Notes: generated by a model not told the origin, from the letters alone. Positions 52,267 through 61,222 are shown, counted from the stretch's first letter. The stretch is DNA of 64,000 nucleotides from Geomonas paludis (GCF_014193585.1 NZ_BLXY01000003.1:62001-126000); one strand, 5' to 3'. A program made the numbers and translations.

Positions 52267-53664
52267 TTAGCTTCTGGACAGGGAACGATGCTTTTTGGCG
52301 GCGGAACGGAGCTTTCCGGCATCGTTTTTGGCCACCTTGGTTATCTTGGCGCCGCGGTGCCCGGCACGGGCCTGCAGCGTACGGCGGCCGGGCTTGACCG
52401 AGCACTTGGCCGCGTGACGGTCATGACGAAGCTTCAGCGAGGCGAATCGTTGCACGCTGCGCCCGCCGATCTGGGTCGCCGCAGCAGTGATGACCTGCGC
52501 CTTGATCCTTTGCTCCTCGGCCGGCGGCGGCAACTCGCCGGCAATCCCCTTGAGGTCCGCGGCGGCGTAGGTGGAGACGTTCCTGCGCAGCTGGTTGAAG
52601 TTATGCACGTTGCGGTAGTCGACCCGCCTGGTCAGCATGATGACGAACATGTCCTGCTGAGGGTCGATCCAGATCGAGGATCCGCTGTAGCCGGTATGGC
52701 CGAAGGAGGCTTCCGAGAAGTAGCTCCCTTTGGGCGCAGAGAACGGCGATGCCACGTCCCAGCCCAGGGCGCGCTTGATCCTGCCGTTGTTACAGGCGTA
52801 GGGGGTGGTCATCTGGGTCACCGCCTGCTCGGAGAGGATGCGGGTGCCGTCGAGGGTGCCGCGCCCGAGGATGAGCCGGGCATAGCGCGCCAGGTCGTAG
52901 GCGGAGCTGAACAGCCCGGCATGGCCTGCAACGCCTCCCAGGCGCCGCGCGTTCTCGTCCTGCACCACGCCCCCCTGGGTGCCGGAGGTGGGGGCGATTT
53001 CGTTGCCGTCCCGGGACGGGAGGAAGGAGGTCTCGCGGGTCCCCAGCGGCTCGTAGATCTGTTCACGGCAGAACTTGTCCAGCCTCTCCCCGGTGACCCG
53101 GTGCACCAGTTCCCCGAGCAGGATGAAGTTGATGTCGGCGTACTCGAAGCCGGTGCCGGCGCCGCGGAAGCGTTGTGTCGCGATCTTGCGCACCAGTCCC
53201 TCTATCGAGCCCCCCTGCCCCACCATGACATCGGAAAGGCCGGAGGTATGGGTCATCAGGTGCAGGATGGTGATGTTCCCCTTGTCGGTGCCGGCAAGCT
53301 CGGGATACCAGCGTGAGAGCGTGTCGGTAAGGGAGATGCGTCCTTCGTCGAGGAGTTTGATCACCGCCGGGGTGGTGGCGATGACCTTGGTGAGCGAGGC
53401 GACGTCGAACAGGGTCCGGTCCGTGATGGCCGGCGCCCCGGCGCTGCCGCTGACCTGGCCGCGGGCGGCGGTGGCGATGATCCCCTCGTGGTTGCCGACC
53501 ACGACCACTCCGCCGGCAATGAGGTTTTCGGACATGGCGCGCTCCAACAGGAGATCCAGGTTGGCGGTGGATATGGTCTCCGAAGAGGCGGGATCAACCA
53601 TGGCCCGGGCTTTGATGGGGGACACAAGCGGGAACAACAGGAGTATCAGGAGAATAACGCGCAC
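52267..53664 (-). CDS. Exported serine hydrolase (beta-lactamase/EstB family) with basic C-terminal tail
   Basis: The 465-residue protein has a signal peptide (MRVILLILLLFPLVSPIKARA) and a class C beta-lactamase fold. The nucleophile Ser90 is in DVASLTKV (S-x-x-K), the Tyr motif is YADIN near 175, and GHTGYSG near 330 takes the place of KTG. It is more likely an esterase or D-Ala peptidase than a beta-lactamase. The last 65 residues form an Arg/Lys-rich tail (SVKPGRRTLQARAGHRGAKI, then TKVAKNDAGKLRSAAKKHRS) with no counterpart in the family. The GTG start has AAGGAAG upstream. Confidence 0.85.
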   Translation of the reverse strand: MRVILLILLLFPLVSPIKARAMVDPASSETISTANLDLLLERAMSENLIAGGVVVVGNHEGIIATAARGQVSGSAGAPAITDRTLFDVASLTKVIATTPAVIKLLDEGRISLTDTLSRWYPELAGTDKGNITILHLMTHTSGLSDVMVGQGGSIEGLVRKIATQRFRGAGTGFEYADINFILLGELVHRVTGERLDKFCREQIYEPLGTRETSFLPSRDGNEIAPTSGTQGGVVQDENARRLGGVAGHAGLFSSAYDLARYARLILGRGTLDGTRILSEQAVTQMTTPYACNNGRIKRALGWDVASPFSAPKGSYFSEASFGHTGYSGSSIWIDPQQDMFVIMLTRRVDYRNVHNFNQLRRNVSTYAAADLKGIAGELPPPAEEQRIKAQVITAAATQIGGRSVQRFASLKLRHDRHAAKCSVKPGRRTLQARAGHRGAKITKVAKNDAGKLRSAAKKHRSLSRS

Positions 53665-53812
53665 GAGCTTCCTTTTAAGATCTGTGCTGCCACAGATTTT
53701 CAGTTAGGACTGCGGTTGATGTTCTTGGTGAGCAGTCGGAGTGGAGGGGGCTGACGCTGCCGCCCGGTAAGCACGACAGGGGCTAGGATACAGGAGAGGC
53801 CGGTTTAGTTTT

Positions 53813-53826
53813 GTGACCAAGGTCAC
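53813..53826. promoter_or_regulatory. CRP/FNR-type palindrome upstream of the serine hydrolase gene
   Basis: GTGACCAAGGTCAC is a perfect palindrome, fitting TGTGA-N6-TCAC. It lies 149 bp upstream of the serine hydrolase start. A similar site precedes the cytochrome gene at 55097. Confidence 0.45.
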
Positions 53827-53937
53827 CATTTTGCCAGCCAAATCCGCGATCCGCCGTGGGAATTGCCGCGGCAAACTTCCGGCAGTTTACTTTGTCTGCG
53901 GGAAGGGATGCAAGAGATCTTTACAGCGGCGCCCTGT

Positions 53938-54105
53938 CCCACCCCCTAACCCCCTCCCCTTGCGGGAGGGGGAGGCGACCAAGGGTGCGCGGCAGAAGGG
54001 ACTGGCTCCGTCAGGTGCCTGTCCCTCTAGCGGAACGCTCCTTCGGCTCAGCCACCTTCCACCAGCACCAAGGGGACAGGCACCTGGCGGAGCCAGTCCC
54101 CTCCT
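53938..54105. repeat. Family C repeat followed by a complete family A pair
   Basis: CCCACCCCCTAACCCCCTCC and CCTTGCGGGAGGGGGAGG (family C, about 53938-53974). Then family A arms at 53999-54026 and 54073-54100, facing each other around AGCGGAACGCTCC and GGCTCAGCCACCTTCC. These fill most of the 53665-54177 gap; no gene is seen there. Confidence 0.83.
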
Positions 54106-54110
54106 CCCCC

Positions 54111-54143
54111 AAAAGAAAAGGCCCCGGGATTTCTCCCGGGGCC
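54111..54143 (-). terminator. Terminator of the 12-heme cytochrome gene
   Basis: On the minus strand GGCCCCGGGA-GAAA-TCCCGGGGCC is followed by TTTTCTTTT. Confidence 0.9.
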
Positions 54144-54177
54144 TTTTCGGTGCAAATGATTACTGCAGGTGGTGCGC

Positions 54178-55014
54178 TTACTTCATGCTGGGCAGGTCGT
54201 GGACGTCGAGGTGGCAGCCCAGGCAGTTCGGGAAGCGGGTCAGGATCGACGCCGGATGCGGAGCCTTGTGGCACTCGGTGCACTGCGGGATGTAACCGTG
54301 CTTCGCCTTGTGGCAGGAAGCGCAGGCAACCTTGGAGTGACGTGCCTTGGAGTTGAACAGTTTCGCCGCCACCTTGCTGTGGCAGGAAGCGCAGGTCTGG
54401 TTCCAGTCGGTGCCCTGGTAGGTCACCTGCTTGGGCTTGTGTACCGAGTGGCACTTGGCGCAGGCCTCGATCGGCTGATCCTTGAAGTGCGGCTTGTGGC
54501 ACATGAAGCAGGACGGCTTGAAGCCGTGCGAAGTGTGGCAACGGTCGCAGGAGACGTTGGTGTGCTTGCTCGGGAACTTGACCAGTTCGGCCTTCTCCTC
54601 GGCATGGCAGGTAGCGCAGGTGGTGGCCAGGCGCTGGGTCATGGCGACTTTACGCGGGGTGTGCGGGTTGTTGTGGCAGCTCGCGCAATCCTTGTTGGCC
54701 GGCCCGTGGATATCGGTGTGGCAGGAGGCGCACTTCGGCATCACTTCGTCGTAGTTGGCCTTCTTCGGGTTGTAGGCGTGGATCACGGTGTGGCAGGCCT
54801 GGCAGTCGAAGCGGTGCTTGCCGCCGGCGGTCTTGAGCCCGTTGAACGCGCCGGTGTGGCACTGGGCACATTGCTGCGGGGTGAGCGCAGCCGGTGCGGT
54901 CGCGTACATCTCCGGCTTTTCCGGGATGTCAACGGTCGCCATCTTGGCAGCAAAGGCCGTGGAAGCGACGAGAATCAAGGTCGCAACGAAGAGCGACAGG
55001 GTACTCTTTTTCAT
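54178..55014 (-). CDS. Periplasmic dodecaheme c-type cytochrome
   Basis: The 278-residue protein has a signal peptide (MKKSTLSLFVATLILVASTA, cleavage after AFA) and twelve CXXCH motifs, starting with CAQCH near residue 49 and ending with CLGCH near 268. That is about one heme per 20 residues. Many extra His residues (TVIH, TDIH, SVHK, KAKHG, LDVH) can serve as distal ligands. It is expected to carry electrons through the periplasm toward outer-membrane conduits in metal reduction. The ATG at 55014, four bases after GGAGG, is preferred to the adjacent upstream ATG. It is a single gene with its own promoter and terminator. Confidence 0.95.
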   Translation of the reverse strand: MKKSTLSLFVATLILVASTAFAAKMATVDIPEKPEMYATAPAALTPQQCAQCHTGAFNGLKTAGGKHRFDCQACHTVIHAYNPKKANYDEVMPKCASCHTDIHGPANKDCASCHNNPHTPRKVAMTQRLATTCATCHAEEKAELVKFPSKHTNVSCDRCHTSHGFKPSCFMCHKPHFKDQPIEACAKCHSVHKPKQVTYQGTDWNQTCASCHSKVAAKLFNSKARHSKVACASCHKAKHGYIPQCTECHKAPHPASILTRFPNCLGCHLDVHDLPSMK

Positions 55015-55058
55015 CATTCCTCCCCAAATAACAGTGTATTCACTACAGTCGACTGGTC

Positions 55059-55088
55059 TTAATACTACCTATGGCGACTGTCTGTCAA
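55059..55088 (-). promoter_or_regulatory. Promoter of the dodecaheme cytochrome gene
   Basis: On the minus strand TTGACA (55088-55083), an 18-bp spacer and TATTAA (55064-55059), 45 bases before the start codon. Confidence 0.6.
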
Positions 55089-55096
55089 GAAAAGAT

Positions 55097-55110
55097 GTGA
55101 TTAAAATCAC
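55097..55110. promoter_or_regulatory. CRP/FNR-type palindrome upstream of the cytochrome promoter
   Basis: GTGATTAAAATCAC is a perfect palindrome just upstream of the -35 box, centred about 50 bp before the expected transcription start. It fits TGTGA-N6-TCAC and also resembles an FNR site (TTGAT-N4-ATCAA). Regulation by a redox-sensing CRP/FNR-family protein is inferred. Confidence 0.5.
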
Positions 55111-55158
55111 GGGCGCAGCAAGGTGATATACGTCGAGGGGAAGAATGAAAGAGCCGTG

Positions 55159-56058
55159 CTAGAGGCGGATCAGGTCTTCGTGCGGTTCGTCGGAAGGGTT
55201 TATGTGTATCATCACGTCACCCACGTTGCTGAAATGTTCGAAGATGCGCCGCTTCACTTCGGTGGCGATGTCGTGGGATCGTTTCACGGTCATCTCCGGG
55301 GGCATCTCGAGCTTGAGATCGACGATGAGGTACTGTCCGGAGTGGCGCGCCCTGATCTCGTGCACCTGGTCCACCCCCTCCACGCTGCGGGCGATCTGGG
55401 TGATGGCGTCCAGAAGGGACTGTTCGGGCTGACCGTCCATGAGCTCGTGGGCCGAGATGCGGAAGGTGTGGTAGCCGATGTGAAAGATGAAGAGCGAGGT
55501 GAGGGCGGCTGCAATGGGGTCCATGATGCGGATGCCGAAGTAGGCGCCCCCGACCCCGACCAGGGTGGCGACCGACGTGATGGCGTCTTTTCGATGGTCC
55601 TTGGCGATGGCGAGCAGGGCGGGACTTCCCAGGCTCCCCCCGACTTTCATGGAGTAGCGGTACAGCGCCTCCTTGGCCACGATGGTGCCGGCCGCGGCCA
55701 AAACGGCCACCAGCGCCGGCGTGGCGTAGCGCCCCTCCAGCATGATGGTGGCGGCGCCGTAGAGAATCCACCCCCCGGTGGCGGCGATCACCAGCGAAAC
55801 GAAGATGGCGGAGAGGCTTTCCACCTTGCCGTGGCCGTAGGGGTGATCCGAGTCGTAGGGTTTGCGGCCGACCTTGAGGGCGATCAGGGTCATGCCGATG
55901 GCGATGAAGTCGCAGGCGCTTTCCACGCCGTCGGCGAAGACCGCATCGGAATGGCCGTAATGACCGGCGGCGAGCTTCAGCACCATGAGGACCGCGTTGG
56001 CCCAAAAGCCGATGCGGATGACGCGGTCGGCCTTGTTGAAGCGGTCGCTCCTCAGCAC
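55159..56058 (-). CDS. Cation diffusion facilitator (CDF) metal exporter
   Basis: The 299-residue transporter has six membrane helices. The transport-site residues lie in HSDAVFADGVESACDFIA near residue 38 and DHRKDAITSVATLVG near 150. The loop motif DSDHPYGHGKVESLSAI lies near 70. The C-terminal cytoplasmic ferredoxin-like domain (about 210-295) ends VGDVMIHINPSDEPH, the usual metal-sensing part. The HSDAVFADG and HxKDA-type sites match the MMT1/FieF group (Fe, Mn or Zn). The start overlaps the recJ stop by seven bases. Confidence 0.92.
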   Translation of the reverse strand: MLRSDRFNKADRVIRIGFWANAVLMVLKLAAGHYGHSDAVFADGVESACDFIAIGMTLIALKVGRKPYDSDHPYGHGKVESLSAIFVSLVIAATGGWILYGAATIMLEGRYATPALVAVLAAAGTIVAKEALYRYSMKVGGSLGSPALLAIAKDHRKDAITSVATLVGVGGAYFGIRIMDPIAAALTSLFIFHIGYHTFRISAHELMDGQPEQSLLDAITQIARSVEGVDQVHEIRARHSGQYLIVDLKLEMPPEMTVKRSHDIATEVKRRIFEHFSNVGDVMIHINPSDEPHEDLIRL

Positions 56059-57770
56059 GTCCCCTCCGGGCGCAGGTCCTTCACGGTCAGCTGCAGCGAA
56101 CTCCGGCCGTTCCAGACGTTGATGGTGGGGGCAAAGAGGAGGTCGACGTTCCCCTGCGGCAGGCCCGCCTCGGCGAGACCGAAGCCGATGGCGTCGAAAC
56201 TCTCCCCCCCCTGCCCTACCTTGAGCTTCAGGTGCCCCCCCTTGAGCACCCGGCTCTCGAGCACCCGGGCCCCCTTCAGTACGAAGAGCGGTTCGGGGTT
56301 CCCCATGCCGAAGGGCTTCATCTGCTCCAGCTGCCGCACCAGGTCCGCGGTGATCTCATCGCCATCCAGCTCCAGGTCGAAGGCGAGCGTGGGGGTGAGT
56401 GCGTCGGCGTCGAGGGCTTCCCGGGCCGCCTCGTCGAAGCGCAGCGCGAAGCGCTCCAGTTCCTCCTGCACGATGGAGAGGCCGGCGGCGTGGCTGTGTC
56501 CGCCGAAGCGCAGCAGGTGATCGGCGCACTCCTTGATGGCGTCCAAAAGGTGAAAACGGGAGATGCTGCGCCCCGAGCCCCTGCCCGTGGCGCCATCGAA
56601 GGCGAACAGGATCACCGGACGATGGAAAAGCTCCACGATGCGCGAGGCGACGATGCCGATGACCCCGGGGTGCCACTCTTGCGAGCCGAGCACGATGCTC
56701 TTGCGGCCGCTGCAGGCCCCCTGCTCCAGCATGGCGCGCGCCTCCTCGAAGGTGGCGCGCTCCAGGGCCTGGCGCTCGGCGTTGGCCTCGTCCAGTTCGC
56801 GGGCGATGTCGCGGGCGCGCTGGGGGTCGCGGCAGAGCAGCAGTTCGAGCCCGAGCGCGGCGTCCTCGAGCCTCCCGGCCGCGTTGATGCGCGGGGCCAG
56901 CCGGAAGCCGACCGCGCCGCAACCCACCTCACCCGTGATCCCGGCCACCTCCTTGAGCGCCTCGACGCCCACCCGGGTGCCGGCGCAGAGCTGCTTCAGG
57001 CCGTAGGTGACCAGCACCCGGTTGATGCCCAGAAGCGGCACCACGTCGGCGATGGTGCCCAGGGCGACCAGGTCCAGGTACTCCTTGAGATCGGGCTCGG
57101 CGCCGGGCTTGAAGTAGCCGTCGGCGCGCAGCCGGGCGCGCAGTGCCACCACCAGGTGGAAGGCGACGCCGACCCCGGCCAGTGACTTGAACGGGAACGG
57201 GCAGCCGGGCTGCAGCGGGTTGATGACGGCGCAGGCGTCCGGGAGCTCTTCGCCCGGCGAGTGGTGGTCGGTGACGATGAGGTCGACGCCGGCCTCGCGG
57301 CACAGGCGCGCCTCGTTGACGGCGGTAATGCCGCAGTCGACGGTGACCAGCACGGTGGCGCCGGCGCGGGCCGCCGCGGTCACCCCCTGCTCGGAGAGGC
57401 CGTACCCCTCGGTGAGGCGCTTGGGAATGTAGTGGCAGCAGTCGAGGCCGATCTTCTGGAAGAAGCTGATCAGGACGGCGCAGGAGGTGACGCCGTCGAC
57501 GTCGTAATCGCCGTGCACGCAGACCCGCTCTTTGGCCTTGAGCGCCCGGACCAGCCGCGCCACCGCCTGCTCCATGCCGGCCATGAGCATGGGATCGTGC
57601 AGCCGGGACAGCACCGGGTTCAGGTAGCCGTCGGCCTCTTCGGGGGCGCAGACGCCGCGGTGGGCCAAAAGGCGCGCCAAAAGCGGAGCGACGCCGGCCC
57701 GGGTCAGGCCGGACACCGCCTCGGCATCCGCCTCCCTGGCGCGCCAGCTTCTATGGGTGACAGGTTTCAT
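56052..57770 (-). CDS. recJ: Single-stranded-DNA-specific exonuclease RecJ
   Basis: The 572-residue protein has the DHH family motifs VCVHGDYDVDGVTSCAVL near 82, VTVDCGITAV near 140 and VTDHHSPGE near 163. DHHA1 has LRFGGHSHAAGLSI near 425 and an OB-fold C-terminal region follows. It degrades single-stranded DNA 5' to 3' in recombination and mismatch repair. It is preceded by the sec genes and a TPR gene and followed by the overlapping CDF gene. Confidence 0.95.
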   Translation of the reverse strand: MKPVTHRSWRAREADAEAVSGLTRAGVAPLLARLLAHRGVCAPEEADGYLNPVLSRLHDPMLMAGMEQAVARLVRALKAKERVCVHGDYDVDGVTSCAVLISFFQKIGLDCCHYIPKRLTEGYGLSEQGVTAAARAGATVLVTVDCGITAVNEARLCREAGVDLIVTDHHSPGEELPDACAVINPLQPGCPFPFKSLAGVGVAFHLVVALRARLRADGYFKPGAEPDLKEYLDLVALGTIADVVPLLGINRVLVTYGLKQLCAGTRVGVEALKEVAGITGEVGCGAVGFRLAPRINAAGRLEDAALGLELLLCRDPQRARDIARELDEANAERQALERATFEEARAMLEQGACSGRKSIVLGSQEWHPGVIGIVASRIVELFHRPVILFAFDGATGRGSGRSISRFHLLDAIKECADHLLRFGGHSHAAGLSIVQEELERFALRFDEAAREALDADALTPTLAFDLELDGDEITADLVRQLEQMKPFGMGNPEPLFVLKGARVLESRVLKGGHLKLKVGQGGESFDAIGFGLAEAGLPQGNVDLLFAPTINVWNGRSSLQLTVKDLRPEGTC

Positions 57771-57877
57771 CCCTCCTCCAATGGAAAAAAATCAGGGTGC
57801 AATCATAGCATAAGGAACAGCCGGTTGCGCGGTTAATGTGCGGCAAGTCCTACTCCCCCTCACTTGACGGCAGCAGA

Positions 57878-58038
57878 AGGGACTGGCTCCGTCAGGTGCC
57901 TGTCCCTTTAGCGGAACGCTCCTTTCGGCCAGGCCAGCTTCCACAAACTAAAGGGGGACAGACACCTGGCGGAGCCAGTCCCCCCTGCATCCTTCAGCAA
58001 GCAACAAAGGGGACAGGCACCTGGCGGAGCCAGTCCCC
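57878..58038. repeat. Family A repeats: one complete pair plus an extra arm
   Basis: Facing arms at 57879-57906 and 57956-57984 (the right one reads GACAGACACC), and a third arm at 58010-58037. Together they fill the gap between recJ and the TPR gene. Confidence 0.83.
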
Positions 58039-58044
58039 TAAAAA

Positions 58045-58070
58045 AAAACCCGCCGGTGGGCGGGTTTTTT
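58045..58070. terminator. Terminator downstream of the secDF-TPR genes
   Basis: AACCCGCC-GGT-GGGCGGGTT lies between A and T runs, so it is bidirectional in form. It should end the minus-strand sec/TPR transcript before recJ. Confidence 0.85.
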
Positions 58071-58074
58071 CTCC

Positions 58075-58109
58075 ATCTTTTTCTTTATCTTAATCTCAAT
58101 CTTAATCTG
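58075..58109. repeat. Family F repeat, single arm
   Basis: On the minus strand CAGATTAAGATTGAGATTAA with GATAAAGAAAAAGATGG. It starts nine bases after the TPR gene stop codon, in the same orientation relative to the gene as the other family F copies. Confidence 0.78.
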
Positions 58110-58118
58110 TCTCTTCCC

Positions 58119-58694
58119 TTACTTCTTGAACGAGGTCGGCATCTGGTTCAGGCCTGCCATGTCGTTCTTGATCTGCTGTGCCGTCGGGCTGGTCGAGTCG
58201 AACTGCAGGTACTTGGTCCAGATCTCCTTGGCCTTGTCCGGCTGTTTCAGGTCCTGGAGGTAGACCACGCCGAGGTTGTACAGGCTTTGCAGATGCTTGG
58301 GGTCGATCGACTGCGCCTTCTCGAAGTTGGCGATCGCCTTGTCGTACCAGCCGATCTTGCGGTACATGATGCCCTGGTCGGTCATCACGTTCAGGTTGTT
58401 GGGATCGAGCTCCAGGGCCTTGCCGTAGGCGTTGACCGCCTTCTGGGCCTGGTCGGTGTCGAAGTAGTCGTTGCCAAGCTGGATCCAGGCCTGCAGGTTC
58501 TTGGGATCCGCGGCCACGATCTTCTCGGCCTCGACGATGCGCCGCTGGTAGTCGGTCGGCGAACCCGCGCCCTGCGGCACGCTCATGGCGACCTCGGGAG
58601 CCTTATTCTGGCCGGCGATGTTGAAGATCAGGTAGCCTCCCAGAAGCCCCACGATCAGCGCTACCACTATGGTGAGTACGTTCTCCTTGTTCAC
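58119..58694 (-). CDS. Membrane-anchored TPR protein
   Basis: The 191-residue protein has an N-terminal membrane helix at about 6-26 (VLTIVVALIVGLLGGYLIFN). Three or four TPR units follow between about 60 and 175 (LQAWIQLGNDYFDTDQAQKA, VMTDQGIMYRKIGWYDKAIA, LQSLYNLGVVYLQDLKQPDK). The domain probably faces the periplasm. It follows secF by nine bases and starts with GTG after AGGAGGT. The location suggests a role with the Sec machinery or just co-transcription. Confidence 0.87.
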   Translation of the reverse strand: MNKENVLTIVVALIVGLLGGYLIFNIAGQNKAPEVAMSVPQGAGSPTDYQRRIVEAEKIVAADPKNLQAWIQLGNDYFDTDQAQKAVNAYGKALELDPNNLNVMTDQGIMYRKIGWYDKAIANFEKAQSIDPKHLQSLYNLGVVYLQDLKQPDKAKEIWTKYLQFDSTSPTAQQIKNDMAGLNQMPTSFKK

Positions 58695-58703
58695 AGAACC
58701 TCC

Positions 58704-59612
58704 TTAGGCGGCCTCGGCCTTGGTCTCGACCGCGTGCTTTTCCCACAACGCCACGATCGGGCTCGCCACGAAGATGGACGAATAGGTGGCGACCACGACG
58801 CCCACGACCAGGGCGAAGGCGAAGTCGTGGATCACCTCGCCGCCGAACAGGAACAGCGATACTGCGGCGAGGAAGGTGGTCACCGAGGTGATGATGGTAC
58901 GGGACAGGGTCTCGTTGATCGACTTGTTGAAGATGGTGATCATCGGGTCCTTGAGGCTCTTGTGCATGTTCTCGCGGATTCGGTCGAAGACGACGACGGT
59001 ATCGGTGAGCGAGTAACCGGCGATGGTCAGGACCGCGGTGATGAACAGGATGTTGACCTCGCGGTGCATGACGTAGAACACGGCGATCATGGCGAGCACG
59101 TCGTGCATGGTGGCGATCACCGCGCCCACGCCGAACTTGAAGTCGAAGCGCCAGGCGATGTAGAGGATGATGCCCAGCATGGAGAGCGCCACGGCCACCA
59201 GGGTGTCCTGCTTTAGCTTCTCGCCGATGGAGGGGCCGATCTCGGTGGAGCTTTCCACGGTGAAGGTGTTGCCCGGGATGCCGGCCTTGAGGGCGTCGGC
59301 GACCTGGTCGGCGGACTTGCCGGTGGACTTGTGCATCTTCACGATGACCTGGTTACCGCCGGTGATCTCCTGCAGTTCCACTTCCTTCACTCCAGCCTTG
59401 CCTAAAGCCTCACGGATGGCCTGGGTGCTGGCCGGCTGGGCGAACTTGATCTGCATCTCGGTGCCGCCGGAGAAGTCGATGCCCATGTTGGCGGTGCCGC
59501 GGGCGATGGCGATGATGCCGAGAATGCCGATGATGGCCATGATGCCGGAGGCGATGAAGGAGAACTTCCTCATGCCGATGAAATCTATGTTGGTCTTCTT
59601 GAGCAGTTCCAT
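58704..59612 (-). CDS. secF: Protein-export membrane protein SecF
   Basis: The 302-residue protein has six membrane helices. The family motifs are the N-terminal FSFIASGIMAIIGILGIIAI, GIDFSGGTEMQI near residue 47, and the RND-type TDTVVVFDRIRENM near residue 205. It works with SecD to pull proteins out of the translocon using proton motive force. It is 11 bases from secD. The periplasmic domain P1 lies between the first two helices. Confidence 0.96.
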   Translation of the reverse strand: MELLKKTNIDFIGMRKFSFIASGIMAIIGILGIIAIARGTANMGIDFSGGTEMQIKFAQPASTQAIREALGKAGVKEVELQEITGGNQVIVKMHKSTGKSADQVADALKAGIPGNTFTVESSTEIGPSIGEKLKQDTLVAVALSMLGIILYIAWRFDFKFGVGAVIATMHDVLAMIAVFYVMHREVNILFITAVLTIAGYSLTDTVVVFDRIRENMHKSLKDPMITIFNKSINETLSRTIITSVTTFLAAVSLFLFGGEVIHDFAFALVVGVVVATYSSIFVASPIVALWEKHAVETKAEAA

Positions 59613-59623
59613 TGGTCTCCCCC

Positions 59624-61222
59624 TTATACGCTGAGTCGCTTCACGTGGACGCGCTCCAGGAAGGCGTCAAAGAGCACCTTCGTGGCGACGAGCGACGTGA
59701 ACAGGTTGATGATGATACCGAGGCTCAGCGAGACGGCGAAGCCCTTGACCGGGCCGGTGCCGAACTGGAACAGCACCGCTGCGGTGATGAGGGCGGTCAC
59801 GTGTGAGTCCATGATGGTGAGAAACGCCTTGTCGTAGCCGGCGTCGAGCGCCGCGTGCGGCGTCTTGCCCAGGCGCAGCTCCTCACGGATCCTCTCGAAG
59901 ATGAGGACGTTGGAGTCGACCGACATACCGACCAGCAGGACGATAGCGGCGATGCCCGGCAGGGTCAGCGTCGCGCCCAGCGCGGAGAGCGCGCCCATCA
60001 GGAACAGGATGTTGAGCACCATGCCCAGGTTGGCCACCATGCCGGAGAGCTTGTAGTACATGGCCATGAAGGAGACGACCAGCAGCACGCCGATCAGGCC
60101 GGCCATGAGCCCCTTGTGGATGGAGTCGCGACCCAGGGAAGGTCCGACGGTGACGTTCTGCAGGATCTTGACCGGAGCGGGGAGCGAACCGGCGCGCAGC
60201 ACGATGGCCAGGTCGGCGGCTTCCTTCTCGGTGAAGGAACCGGAGATCTGGGCGGAACCGCCCGAAATCCTCTCGCGGATCACCGGAGCCGAGTAGATGT
60301 TGTTGTCCAGCACGATGGCGAAGCGCTTGCCCACGTTGGCCGCGGTCACCTGGTCGAACAGACGTGCGCCGGTGGAGTTGAACTCGATGGCGACGTAGGG
60401 CTGGTTGTACTGGGAGTCGATCCTGATCTGGGCGTCGGTCAGCAGCTCGCCGGTGATGATGGCCTTCTTCTTCACCACCAGCGGGGTCTCGGAGACGGCG
60501 CCGGTCTGGGGGTCGGTCCTCTTCTCGGTGAGGAGTTCGTCGTCCTCGGGGAGCGAGCCGGCGGTCGCGGTGGCCGCGTTCACGGTCTCGTCCACCAGCT
60601 TGAACTCGAGGCGGGCGGTCTTGCCGATCAGCTCGATGGCGCGTTTGGGGTCCTTGATGCCGGGGAGCTGCACGACGATGTTGTTCAAGCCTTCGCGCTG
60701 GATCACCGGCTCGGAAACGCCGAACTGGTCAATCCTGTTGCGGATGGTCTCCAGGGCCTGCGCCACGGCGCGGTCCTTCCTGACCTGGGCCTCTTTCTCG
60801 TTGATGCGCAGCTGCATGTTGACGAAGCCACCCTCGTCGAAGACCGGCAGGGTCTCGAGGTCCGGGTACTTCTTCTTGATCAGCGCCTGCACCTTGTCGG
60901 CGGAGCCGCGATCGTAGAGGGTGAGCTGCACCTTGTCGCCGCCCAGGCGCGCGATCTTCTTGAAGCGGAGGTTCTGCGCGGTGAGGGAGTCCTCGAGGTC
61001 GGTGGCGATCAGGTCCAGGGAGCCTTCCACGGCCTTCTGGGTCTCGACCTCCATGACCAGGTGGGTGCCCCCCTGCAGGTCAAGACCCAGGTGGATCTTG
61101 TCCTTGGGCAGCAGGCCGCTCCACCACTTCGGGAGCGTGTCGACCAAGGTCGGCGTCAGGTAGACGCACGAGGCGATGATGAAAATGAGGATAAGAGAGA
61201 TGCGCCAGGTATAACCCTTCAT
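59624..61222 (-). CDS. secD: Protein-export membrane protein SecD
   Basis: The 532-residue protein has an N-terminal helix and the DLQGGTHLVMEVE motif near residue 48. The large periplasmic P1 domain includes VQLPGIKDPKRAIELIGKTA near 190, and five further helices follow. GIAAIVLLVGMSVDSNVLIF near residue 438 contains the conserved Asp used in proton transfer. AAGGAG precedes the ATG. It is the first sec gene after yajC. Confidence 0.97.
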   Translation of the reverse strand: MKGYTWRISLILIFIIASCVYLTPTLVDTLPKWWSGLLPKDKIHLGLDLQGGTHLVMEVETQKAVEGSLDLIATDLEDSLTAQNLRFKKIARLGGDKVQLTLYDRGSADKVQALIKKKYPDLETLPVFDEGGFVNMQLRINEKEAQVRKDRAVAQALETIRNRIDQFGVSEPVIQREGLNNIVVQLPGIKDPKRAIELIGKTARLEFKLVDETVNAATATAGSLPEDDELLTEKRTDPQTGAVSETPLVVKKKAIITGELLTDAQIRIDSQYNQPYVAIEFNSTGARLFDQVTAANVGKRFAIVLDNNIYSAPVIRERISGGSAQISGSFTEKEAADLAIVLRAGSLPAPVKILQNVTVGPSLGRDSIHKGLMAGLIGVLLVVSFMAMYYKLSGMVANLGMVLNILFLMGALSALGATLTLPGIAAIVLLVGMSVDSNVLIFERIREELRLGKTPHAALDAGYDKAFLTIMDSHVTALITAAVLFQFGTGPVKGFAVSLSLGIIINLFTSLVATKVLFDAFLERVHVKRLSV

